Below, in pieces: positions 33,497-43,781 of a stretch of DNA of 64,000 nt (position 1 is the first letter of the stretch; each line of letters opens with the position of its first letter). The DNA is from Prillingera fragicola. Its lineage: Eukaryota; Basidiomycota; Tremellomycetes; Trichosporonales; Trichosporonaceae. Position numbers and translations under genes: made by a program. The notes beneath the pieces are model-generated. The model was not told where the DNA came from and did no database searches. It saw only the letters and a list, made by a program, of their open reading frames with translations. Location of the stretch: NCBI GenBank assembly GCA_002335605.1, contig BEDY01000004.1, forward strand, positions 1,674,001 through 1,738,000, in the 5' to 3' direction.

Positions 33497-36400
33497 ATGG
33501 TCAAAGCAGCGCAAGCAGGCGCTACACCGGCCACGAGCGCACCCCTGACGGGATCGTCGCTCATCAAGGCTCTCAAGGCCGCGCAGGACCCGCCCACCCC
33601 CGGAGGACCGCGCAAGATTGAGCTCGCCCAGCAGGCATGGGAGGACGACGAGTTGCGCGTACCCCGCAAGGCTGATGTTGTGCGGGATTGGATTCTCGAG
33701 GCATGGACCAGGGCCAAACCTGGGTGAGTGTTTTGAGATGGTGCTTAGAGTGTTGGCTAATGGATAGGCCGACTCACCCCATTCTCGAGCCCGCGTACCA
33801 CGCGCTGCTTGTGACTGTGTCGCCATCATGTGCTGCCCCTGCTGCCGCTGCCTTGACACTTCTCGGCAGCTACATTGCGTCAGCAAAGGTGGCAACGGCT
33901 CTTTCTGAGGATCTCTCATTGGCAGTGACCGCGTCGTTTGGACTGCTCTTCTCTGCCGAGGGTCAGAAGGCGGAGGGATGGGCTGAGCTATGGACCAAGC
34001 TCGTTGATGTGCTTGCTGCTCCTACTGCCCCGGCGGCCGAGCTGGGGGCTGTGGCTACGCTAGTGTGCGATGCCCTTGCTACTGCACTTCCCACTTCTTC
34101 CAACACTAAGAAGGTGAGCCTACAGCACTCGCAACCGCTGACATCTAGATCGCACAGTCTCTCCACGCCCAGCTCCCCAACTACGCCGCGGCATTGTATC
34201 ACCACCCCGAGATCAAGGCCATCTTTGAGCCTCTCACCGGAACCCTCCTCTTTCCCTTCCACACTCTCCAGACCATCAACCCCTTGAAGGTCCTCCTCGC
34301 ACCTCTCGCGACCGATGTCACGCCTTCTACAGACCTCCGTCCGGCCCTCGCGCTCCTCCCCCACCTGTTCGCATCGTTCATCGACCAGACTCACAAGAAC
34401 CGCTTTGACCTTTACGGTCGTACGGCGAACGATCAGCGCGCGATTGATGTTCTTGTCGCGGACAAGACCCGTGCGGCCGTCATCCCGGCTCTCGGTGCTG
34501 CTCTGGAGCTTGCAGATGCACTTGAGAACATTGTTCTCGCTCGGCCTTCGTCTTCGGGCGTTGCTTCCCAGGCACCTCTTATTCAGGCTTTGTGGGCATC
34601 CCGCTTTGCGCTCTGGAGCCGCTTCCAGGCTTGGGGTGGATATCTCGAGACCGACGCCGCAGCCGGCACTCTTGTTGTTACGGAAGCCAAGCGCGCAGCG
34701 TCGGCTTTGGCCACTTATGGTGCCTCTGACGCGGCCTCAATCGAGGGCGAGGGTCTCGCGGGTGCCATTCTCAGCACCTTGAACGTTCTTGAACAGCTTG
34801 ATCACGATCGCACTGCTCTCAACGCCACCGTTGTCGGATGGTGTCTCGCCTCACCCAGCCGCACTCACGCGCCAGCACGTACCCTTCTCGCTTCGCTCCT
34901 GCGTTTTCACCAGCTTACTCACACGCTTCCCGGGTTCTTCGATGTTTTGGCCAGCGCTGTTGCCGGCTTGTTCGATCCTAGCCTCCCCTCGGAGACTCTC
35001 GAGCCAATTTACGAGCTCGTCGCCACTGGCCCCATCACCGACAAGCTCTTCCGCGACGACCTCACGGCCGCCGTTCGATCGACCAACCTCGGTGGCCGCC
35101 GCAGCGGCACCTGGGCGAGCCTGCTCGACGACATTGCCGGACGCGTCCGCACTGCTCTCGCCGACGAAGCCGAAACGGGCAGCAAGCGCAAGCGCACCTC
35201 TAGCTCCGAGTCTGGTGCGCGCCTCGTGTCCGTTCTCAGCCGTCTTGTCAAGGTTGTTCTTGACGCTGGCGCCCGCGCCAAGGCCGGTGATGAGGACACC
35301 GAGTACGCCATTGGCGCTGCAGCACGTGCCTTTGATGCCCCCGAGCCGAGCGTCGAGCAGGGCGAGAAGAAGAAGAAGAAGCGCAAGTCGGACGTCGGCG
35401 TGCGCGATTTGGCCGCCGACCTGGTGTACGCTGCGCGCCTGCGCGTTGCCCGGTCTGCTGGCTTGATCAAGCGCGACGAGTACACCCAGGGTGTCTCTGT
35501 TGAGACTGTTTGCGCGCTCCTTACCTCGAATGCCGCGCCCGAGCTCCGCCTGCAGGCACTCGAGTATGCTTACACCTACCTGGCTCTGACCGCCCATCGC
35601 GACGACGAGAAGCGTGCTGCTGTCGTCGATGCTGTTCTGTCTGTCCTCGGCGGCTCGTCAAAGCGTCCTTGGACAGGTCGCGACGCCAGCGTGACCGAGA
35701 AGACGCTCGCTGCTGCGTCGTGGACTGTCGTTGCTGAGCAGGGCCTTTCCGTCCTCGACGCTGTTGCAATTCCGGCGCAGCTTGACACCCTCGCTGGCCT
35801 CGTTCTTTCTGGTACAGATGCTACCATTTCCGAACCTGGAGCTGAGATTTACTCTGTTTCGGCGGCTGTCCGCCGTGCGCTCAGCGACGCCAACACCTGG
35901 GAGCTGTCTGCACTCCGTGCGGCACTGCTGAAGGCGCTTACCGGTGGCGGCAAGGGAGCGTTCGTTGTTCTCGCTGCTTGCCCTGCGCCATGGCTGAGCA
36001 AGCCCGCTCGTGCTGCCCTTCTTGAGGCGGCATACTCCGCAGACGCAGCCAGTGAGGATGCCGAGACCCGTACTGCCATTCGTACATGGTTGGCGCGTCT
36101 TGCTGCCAGTGCAGATGTGCTTGGCCCTCTGTCTGGAGACCCCAAGCTCGTCAAGAAGCTTCTCAAGAGCGCCGACGAGGGTGCTCTTGCCGAAGCAACT
36201 CTTCGTCTGGTTGGCCTCCTGTACGTGCACCTTGCCAAGGTTGCTCCTCGGGAGGCTGCAGCTGAGAACACTCTCTCTGCGCTGATTGACGACGCCAAGG
36301 CCAAGCCGTTCGCCAAGCTGGATACCCGCTCGCGGGCTACTGCTCTTCTCTTCGAGTCTCTCATTGCGGCTGGCGCTGTTGACCGCCTTTCCAGCTTGAA

Positions 36401-37679
36401 GGAGAAGCTCACTGCTCTTGCCACCGCGGCTCGCAGCAACCTCGCACCCAAGGTAGACGCGGCCCTCACGGACCCTGCTGCCAACGCGCCAGTCTTTACC
36501 GCTTGGCGTGCGCTCTCACGCTTCACCCGCTGGCTCGACCCGGCGACGCCCGCTGGCGAGGACGTTGGTGCCAAGCTGCTCTCTGCTCTTCTCCGCTCGG
36601 GTGCGCCTACCCCTGCTCTGGCAGTCGTTGCTCTCGAGCTTTCGGCCTCCACTGCCACCCCCGAGTCGGTGCTCGCCGCGTTCATCGTCCTGCACGCCTC
36701 TGTCGGAGTATCGGAGCTTGACGACGCGCTCCGCAGCTACGCACGCACGCTCACCCCTGAAGCATACGGTGTCATTCTCTCCGCTGCGGTCGCGCTCGCC
36801 ACCACTGCGAGCAGGAACAAGGAGACTGCTGCGGCGCTGCGTGCCGCGCGCATTCTCATCTCGGCCCCAGTTGAGGGCTCCGGCCGCGTCATCGCGACCC
36901 ACCTGCATGCCCTCCTTCTCTCCATTGAGCGCGCGGTCTCCACTGGCTCCGTGGCGGTCATCGCCGAGTCTCTGTCCGTCATCAACGCCCTCCTCGAGGA
37001 CCGCACCGGCCTCCTGCGCGACCCCGACGCCGCCCTAATCCTCACAACACTCACGACCACCCTCCTCCCCTCCCCTACCCCGCGCAGCCCAACCGCAGCC
37101 CCCAACCTGCTGACGCTGGCCCTCACTCTGCTCCTCACACTGGCGCGGCACCGCCCCGATCTGGCCCTGCAGCATCTCCCCGCACTCGTCGGCAGCCTCG
37201 CAGCGGCCTTCCCCCTCCTCCAGCGCGCACGCACGCCGACGCGCGCGGCACGCGCCAAGGCCGCGGCCAAACGCCCCTTCTGGCTCGCCCTCGAGCCGTC
37301 CCCGGACGTGACGGCAGGCCACGCCGCCCTCCTCGCCCGCACGCTCACAGCCCTCGCCACGGCGAAGCTCAAGGACGCGTCCCGCCTCGCCGGCCCGCTG
37401 GCCAAGCACGCCCCCGCCGTGCTGGTCGCCTACGCGCGCGCGGCGGCGGATGCGTGGGCCGGCCTGTCGCCTGCGGTCAGGCGCGAGCTCGAGCCGGGGC
37501 TGTTCAGCCTCTGCGACGTCGTTACTGCTGGCGGCCGCGGGTCGGACGGGCGCGGTAGGGAGGGTGAGGGTGTTGGTGGACCGTTTGGGCTGGGAGAAGC
37601 TGGGGGGGAGGCTGAGAGGGAGGTTTGGGCAGAGGTGTGGAGGGCTTGGGCTAGGAAGAGGTACACTGGAAAGGGATAG
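33497..37679 (+). CDS. URB2: Urb2/Npa2-like nucleolar 60S ribosome biogenesis factor
   Basis: Three exons: 33497-33723, 33768-34113 and 34149-37679, giving 1367 residues. The protein is an almost uninterrupted helical repeat rich in Ala and Leu. It has a basic patch (GEKKKKKRKSDVGV) around residue 590 that suits nuclear or nucleolar targeting. Its length is close to that of Urb2 proteins (about 1170-1400), and the C-terminal region (LLTLALTLLLTLARHRPDLA onward) resembles the Urb2/Npa2 domain. In yeast Urb2 joins Npa1 and other factors in early pre-60S particles and is needed for 27S pre-rRNA processing. The family call rests on overall character, since no short catalytic motif exists, so another nucleolar repeat protein remains possible. 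Very high GC makes long false frames on the opposite strand. Confidence 0.75.
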
Positions 37680-38047
37680 TTGGCTCGCCTGTGGGTTTGT
37701 AGATGGTTTCACAGCATGGGGTTAGCAAGCATGGTAAATGCAGTCAGTCCTTTCGCATCACCGCCTGTCACTCTTGAGTTGGAATCGTGTCAGAAGTCGC
37801 AAAGCCACAACGGTACAGGTACAGATGCATATCACATCGCATGGTACGGTTCAATACTCTTGTCTTGGTGGGGCGTGAGCGCGGCTTGCAGAGCCGCGGT
37901 ACGTGCAGAGAGAGATGAGAATGGCGAGAATGACGAGCGAGGGCGAGGGCGAGGGAGAATGAGGAGAATCAGAAAGGAAGAAGAAGAGAAAAGTGGTTGA
38001 GAGTCGAGGCGCGCCGCGCTGTCGACCTGATGTTGCGGGGCACAACG
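37680..38047. other. Convergent 3' flank
   Basis: No gene lies here. A purine-rich GAGGGC/GAAGAAG run occupies about 37935-37990. Confidence 0.45.
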
Positions 38048-40576
38048 CTAGTGCTGCGCCGACTGCCTCTGCGCCTGCCCGTTGAGCAGCGCGGCGAGCA
38101 TGTCCTGTCCCGGGCCAGGATACATTGCGCCGGGGCTCTGGGGTCCCTGCGGCGCGGGCGGGGGGCCACCGGGGAACATGCCTGGCGGCATGGGCCTGGG
38201 GGGACCGCCCTGGAAGGGGTACTGCTGGGGCAGGAAACCTTGCATGGGCGGCGGAGGGCCGGGGTAGCCTGGTCCGCTTGGTGGGCCTGCTTGGATGGGG
38301 CCGCGCGGGGGCATGGGGAGGTAGCCTGGTGGAGCGGAGCCGGCGGGAGACGGGACGGTTTGGAGGTTGCGGAGCAGGTCTTCGGGGCTCGGTCCACGGG
38401 CGTACATGCTTGGGTGGGGCGGGAGCATGCCCATAGGTGGAGGGGGCATGTTGGGAGGTGGACCCATGGGACCGCCGGGTCCGCCAGGCCCGCGGCCTTG
38501 GTTGAGAAGCTGCATGAGGTCGGGGCCCATGCGGTTCTCGCGGGGGGCGTCGAAGAAACGCGGGTCGGCGCCAGGAGGGGGCCCGTTGGGTGGCATGGGG
38601 ACACGGCCGTACTGGGGTCCGCCGTAGTAGCGTGGGTCGGCGCCGGGGGGCGGGCTGGAGAAGTGAGGAGGTATCATAGGATGTCCCTGCTCGCGCTCGG
38701 GGCGCTCGGGTGACTGCGCCTGGCGGAGGTAGTCTTGGTTGTGGGACTCGTTCGGCGACTGCGGGTAGCCTGGCGACACTGGGCCACCCATGCCTGGCGG
38801 CGCACCGCCGGGGAAGCCGCCGTGGAACTGCTGCTGTTGCTGGTGCTGCTGCTGTTGCTGCTGATGTTGGAGCTGGTGCTGGGGAGGGCGCATCTCGGCA
38901 GAATCGGGGCGGGGGCCGGGACTAGCACCCTTGGTGGAAAGCAGGCCCATGAGCTTGGCCATGTGGTCCTCGACGCGCTGGGGCGGGGGGCTTGGCCCAC
39001 CTGACGACGGCTGCGGCGACGACAGGTCGGAGACGGGCATGGACGAGCGGGCGCTGTGACCTGGAGGCGCAGACGACGACGCCGAGTGCGCGGGAGGTGC
39101 GCCTGGCTGTCCTGGCGCATTGAAGAATTTCTGGAACCTGGACTGGAACGCACTCCCCTCTGGCTGGTTTGTTGCCTTTGCGGGCGGCTCGTCCTCCTCT
39201 TGGTCGTCAATGACGCGGTGCTTGAAGTAGCTCGCGACGTTGACCTCTTTGGGCTTGGTCGCAACTGGGGCAGGGGCAGGTGAGGCCGAGCCGCCAAAGA
39301 ACGACACAAGATTCTTCTCTGGTGCGCGCCAGTTGTCGCCTCCAGGACGAGCGCCGGCGCCGCCCTTCATGAGCCGCTTGTGCTGGGCAATCATGTCCTC
39401 GCCAGGAATGTACTTTTGCAAGCCATCCGAGGGGTCGCCAGCAGCGCTGGCACTCATGATCGCTGGGTCCTCGACGGCCGGCTCGAGCTCGTCGTGCATC
39501 CACGCCGGCTCGCTCGTGTCCTCCTCGTGTCGTCCGTAGCCCGGTGGTCCCCGGCGCGAGGTCTCTCCGCCGTTGCGGTGATGAGGAGGTGGCCGATCGC
39601 CACGTCGCCAGTCGCTGTCGTCTCGCCGCCTGTCGCCGCCACGTCCGTCGCGTCCGTCTCCACGCCCGTCGCGGCCATCACCACGACTATCACGACCATC
39701 GCGTCCGTCCCGCCCGTCCCTTCCATCGCGCTTCATCCCATCGTCTCCACCAAGCCGCATCCTATCCCCCGGTGACCGCACGGCAAACTTGCCCATGGGT
39801 CCGCCAAAGTTTGGCCTTCCCCCCTGCTCGGCAATAGCAGGGTCGACGGGCCCTTCAGGCTGTCTCCGAAGTCTTTCCGCGTCAGCCCACAGAGGTCGTC
39901 AAGCACTTACCCAATGTTACGAGTCTGTCCCCTCCCACCGCCGAGCCGTCCACCGCCAATCCCGCCGCCAAACCCAAACCCTTCACCAAACCCACCAGCC
40001 GGCCCACGACCACCATGCCTCTGCCCGCCGATCGCCGCAATGGCGGGGTCATCATGGTGGGCGGCCTTGGCCATCTGCCCCGGGTGGCCAAACCAGCTCT
40101 CGAGCGGCGTCATGTTGGCCGGCACCACTGCGCGGCGGCACAGCCGCAGCAGCTCCGCGCGGGAGTAGTATACCACGGGCCCCGTCTGGCGCGTGCGCGC
40201 TGGGACCGGTGCGGCCGCGGCCGAGTCGCCGTCATCGTCCTCGTCGTCCGAGTCGTAGCGCCTGTGCCGGTGCGGGGCCGAGACGAGGCCGAGGATGGCG
40301 TTCATTTCTGGGTCGACGTCGAGAGACGAGTTGACCAGGTCCGGGGAGAGGGGGGCAAAGTGGTTGAATTGCTGCGGCGAGGTGGCTAGCGCTGCTGAGC
40401 CTTGGGGTGGTGCTGCGTCGAGACGCCGGAGAGGTGAGGTTGCGGGGAAGGGAGATAAAGGAGGGTCAGGGAGACGACGCGGGAATGGACAGTGGGGTAT
40501 TATGGAGAATGGAGAGAGAGAGCAGGGTGTCAGCGCTAAGGCTCGATAACGGGGAGAGCCACTCACTTGGCCCCAT
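38048..40576 (-). CDS. Gly/Pro/Gln-rich protein with a canonical eIF4E-binding motif (4E-T-like candidate)
   Basis: Three exons: 40576-40567 (10 nt), 40412-39911 and 39863-38048, giving 775 residues. Residues 86-92 read YSRAELL, a match to the eIF4E-binding consensus Y-x4-L-phi, in an acidic-to-basic context (after a DDEDDDGDS run, before RLCRRAVVPANM). Next come LESWFGHPGQ, Gly-rich and Arg/Asp/Gly repeats (DGRDGRDGRDGRDS), AWMHDELEPAVEDPA and KNLVSFFGG. The second half is low complexity, with a poly-Gln tract and many GPP repeats. This suggests a cytoplasmic mRNP or translational-repressor protein like metazoan 4E-T; the function is inferred. The first exon is tiny, and the second acceptor (CGGAG) was chosen to keep frame. 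The usual CAG nearby does not. Confidence 0.7.
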
Positions 40577-41006
40577 GGTGAGCGAGCCAGTCGTGTCGAG
40601 CGGAGAGAGGGATCAGGCTACAGTGGCTGTGCGCGTGTAAAGTATGCGAGTAGAGTTGCTAGAGAAAGCGATGTTTCTGATTCTTGTGAATGCTAGTATG
40701 CTGCTGTGCTGTGAGGTGCAGTAGAAGACGAGAGGGATTGAGCAATGGAAGGAGGAATAAAGACGAGGATGCGACGACTGCTTTGGGTGGTGGTGGAGAG
40801 ATCGAGCACTCGGGGGCACAGGGCTTTGGTGGGTGGACAGCGGAATCAAATATGACGCTTACATAACTTGAATGATACTCCCTGTTAGTACACTGCCTCC
40901 ACTTCCACCTCCCCTGCAGGTTAAAGGGCGGCGTCGTCGGCATGGGTTGGCTGCAAACATACATACAGCACTACAAAGTCCGTTCAAATGTCTACTAAAC
41001 CTTGAC
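40577..41006. other. Spacer: promoter of the 4E-binding candidate and 3' flank of the MAG-like gene
   Basis: No gene was seen. Both neighbours are on the minus strand. Confidence 0.45.
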
Positions 41007-42371
41007 TTAGGCCTCCTCGACACGAGCGTCGATGCGGTTGCGGCGGCGGCGCTGGCCACCGGCAATGCCCGAGGTGATGAGCTGGTTGGTGTTGCCGCCC
41101 CAGCACTCCCAGACCTGGAGCTGGTTACCGTTGGCAGTGCTGCCGTCGGTGAGGTCGAGGCAGAGACCGCCGTTGTAGATGGCCAGACGGTTGTCGGCAG
41201 TGTACCACCAGGTCTGCTGCTTGAGACCGGGGTAGCACTGCCAGATCTTGAGCTTTGAGCCGTTTCCGGGGTTCTCTCCGGCGTCGAGGCAAAAGTTGGT
41301 GCCGGCGAGCTTGACCTGGCCGGCGGCGTTGCGGACGAGCTGGAAGTTCTGGGCAGGGGTACCGTTGCACTGGTAGACCTGGACGGGGGTGCCGTTGGCA
41401 AAGTTGGCAGACTGGACGTCGACGCAGAGACCCGAGTTGCCCTTGGGGTGGAGCTGGGTCGAGCCAGTGACGGTGGGGGGAGGGGTGGTGGTGGTGGGGG
41501 GAGGAGTGGTGGTGGTACCGGGCTGCTGGCCGCCGCCGCCCAGGAGGGTGACGGGAGCAGTGACCTTCATGTCGGCCTTGATGCCGTTCGAGATGGTGGG
41601 GTACTGCTTGCAGTTGGAGCGAGCGGGGAGGTAGGCGGGGGCAGCGGGGGTGGGGTTCTGGCCCTGGTACCAAGTGGAAGTCCAGCCGTTCTGGGGGTAG
41701 ACGCCCGGAGCAGCGGCAACGTCAGAGTCGCAGGTCTCAAAGCCCTGCATGTTCCAGAAGTTGTCGATAGCCATGACCCACTGGCAGCCCATGAGGTCGT
41801 AAATGTGGTTGCACTGGGACGCAGCAGAGGTCGAGTCGGTAGCGGCGGTGCAGATACGGACACAGAACTCGTTGTGCGAGACAAAGGCCATCCACTCTTC
41901 GTAAAAGACGTCGCCGCCGGTAGCGACGTTGGTGGTCACATTGCCGCCAATGGGGTTGCCCTCGCCAGTGGCACCGTGGGGGTCGAGCTCACCACCCTGG
42001 TCGCCGTTCTGGATGTTGAGCTTGGTGCCGTCCCAGCGGCCCGAGACCTGGACGTAGGTGTCAGTCTTGAGGAACTGGGCAGCCTGGATCACGCCGTCGG
42101 GGATGAGGCGAGCATTGTTGCGGGGCTTGGTGCACCAGGCGACGACGGTGGCCTCCTCGTTGCCAATGACCGAGTTGGGGTTCTGGGGTGCCCAGAGACA
42201 AAAGTCGTCGACGGCGTTGACGGTGAGGAGACGCGACATCGAGTTCTGGTCGATAGTCGTGCCGACGCCGGCAAAGTAAGGGGCGTCGGGGTTGGTAGGG
42301 CCGTTGGGGCCGGTTGCGACGACCTGGGCGGACGCGCTGCCGACGAGCGACAGGAGGAGGGCGGGGATCAT
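41007..42371 (-). CDS. Secreted MAG-like glycoprotein with C-terminal ricin-B lectin domain
   Basis: A single exon of 454 residues. The start MIPALLLSLVGSASA is a signal peptide; the open frame upstream has no ATG, so this start is firm. Residues 20-280 resemble the cryptococcal macrophage-activating glycoprotein family (FCLWAPQNPNSVIGNEEATV, GCQWVMAIDNFWNMQGFETC). They contain paired cysteines and Asn-x-Ser/Thr sites. A Thr/Pro linker (TTTTPPPTTTTPPP) then joins a ricin-B type beta-trefoil with QNFQLV, QQTWWY and a third, degenerate repeat TNQLITS. The protein is probably cell-wall associated or secreted and may bind cell-surface or plant glycans. It ends in a basic tail, GGQRRRRNRIDARVEEA. 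A TTATAA element 50 bp upstream (42421-42426) fits strong expression. Confidence 0.88.
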   Translation of the reverse strand: MIPALLLSLVGSASAQVVATGPNGPTNPDAPYFAGVGTTIDQNSMSRLLTVNAVDDFCLWAPQNPNSVIGNEEATVVAWCTKPRNNARLIPDGVIQAAQFLKTDTYVQVSGRWDGTKLNIQNGDQGGELDPHGATGEGNPIGGNVTTNVATGGDVFYEEWMAFVSHNEFCVRICTAATDSTSAASQCNHIYDLMGCQWVMAIDNFWNMQGFETCDSDVAAAPGVYPQNGWTSTWYQGQNPTPAAPAYLPARSNCKQYPTISNGIKADMKVTAPVTLLGGGGQQPGTTTTPPPTTTTPPPTVTGSTQLHPKGNSGLCVDVQSANFANGTPVQVYQCNGTPAQNFQLVRNAAGQVKLAGTNFCLDAGENPGNGSKLKIWQCYPGLKQQTWWYTADNRLAIYNGGLCLDLTDGSTANGNQLQVWECWGGNTNQLITSGIAGGQRRRRNRIDARVEEA

Positions 42372-42420
42372 GATGGAGTAAACGAGTGTGGGTTGCAAAG
42401 GAGCGTGAGGTGTCGTGGCG

Positions 42421-42426
42421 TTATAA
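42421..42426 (-). promoter_or_regulatory. TATA-like element of the MAG-like gene
   Basis: TTATAA, 50 bp upstream of the ATG at 42371. The core is palindromic, so its strand follows the gene. Confidence 0.4.
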
Positions 42427-42810
42427 GGAGAAAAGAGTGTGGGGGGAATCTATCTACGAGGCTGTGTACAGGCGACGTTGACAGATGCGAGTATGCTGGA
42501 GACTGCGGATGAGAGAGAGTGAGAGAAGCCCGCCAAGAATGCAGCCATATAAGGAGCAAGAGGACTGTGGCTATAAACAACAACACACTTTGTCTTCCCT
42601 GTCTTCCTTCCCTGCCTGCTGCCCTGTTACGCGTCAGCCCTGGGACCTCTACTGCTCGCCTGGTGCCTTCTCCCCTGCGCCTGGACTGCCCAAACACTGC
42701 GAAACTCTGAATGAATTGCTGCATGTGTTGATGCTTGTTTATGCTCGCGTGCGGGTTGTTGCAGCTGCTACGATTCAGTTGCTTGAACTGTAACATTTGC
42801 TGCATGGCAT

Positions 42811-42873
42811 GAAGAAGGAAGACGACGACGACGAAGAAGGAAGACGAAGAAGACGAAGAAGACGACGACGACA
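42811..42873. repeat. GAA/GAC trinucleotide microsatellite
   Basis: About 63 bp built almost only from GAA, GGAAGA and GAC units. All purine-rich triplets are on one strand. It lies about 440 bp upstream of the MAG-like gene. Confidence 0.8.
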
Positions 42874-43781
42874 CCATTGCACAGGATGCACAGACCCCCG
42901 CGCCCAGATCGGCGCACAGACCCACGGAATAGAAGCAACAGCGCTGGCCCTTCGCTCGGCTCGGGGGATGTCTTCAGGGCTGCAGGGAAGGGTTGGATCT
43001 GCAACACACAGGGCGTCAACGGGGCTAGCAGTGGATCAAACATGCTACTCCACCACCGCCAACAATGACTGAACTGGTTTGTACAACGCCATGGCGTATC
43101 CAATGCATATGCATGCATGCTACACCACAACAACTAGTGGTAACCCTTGAATACAGACATCGTGTTGTTGACGCTCGTGGCTGCGGATCAAAAGGCCCTC
43201 TGACGCCGGCCAAACGACGTCGCTTCCGTGCCTACACTAATGCCTCCACCCACGGCCACCGGGCAGACCAGCGACGACGACGCGCACACGCGCCCACGTA
43301 CACCCGCGTCTTCTGTCACTCCATCGGCCGTCGCTGTGTATACTCTGTATTCTGGATACTGACGCGCGACGTATACTCGTGTCGAGGGCTGTTCCTCGGT
43401 TGCTTGCCAACATCGACGACGACGGTGCCCGTGTCGGTTCCGTTGGCTGTAGTCTGCGTCAGGCGTCAGGATTCACAAAAGCGCCCTGTTGTCCGAGCGA
43501 GAACGAGGCGAGCGGGCACCGCTTTGGTGACGCATGGCACAGATACGAAGGTCAGGAAGACTAGGAAGATCGAGAGGACACGTGTACCACGCGAACAATG
43601 CGCGGAGAGTAGCTCAGTCGATACTGACGCTCCTTGGTCGAACTGCACACGACCAAGACGGCTTGCTTGATGACCGGCATTAAACACATCTGCCTGGCCT
43701 AGAGTGTACCCTCGTCCTCGACACGTTGATGGAAAACCATGTGTACATCGCTAGCAAACGCCTGTGCTGCACACTACCTAT

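Larger units (their letters stand above)
42372..43781. other. 1.4-kb gene-free region between two minus-strand genes
   Basis: No supported gene. It holds the MAG-like promoter at one end and a GAA/GAC microsatellite at 42811-42873. The remaining frames are short and lack motifs. Confidence 0.45.

Noticed and set aside
42372..42398. N-terminal extension of the MAG-like protein
   Set aside because: The extension begins at a TTG, not an ATG; the first ATG gives a clean signal peptide.
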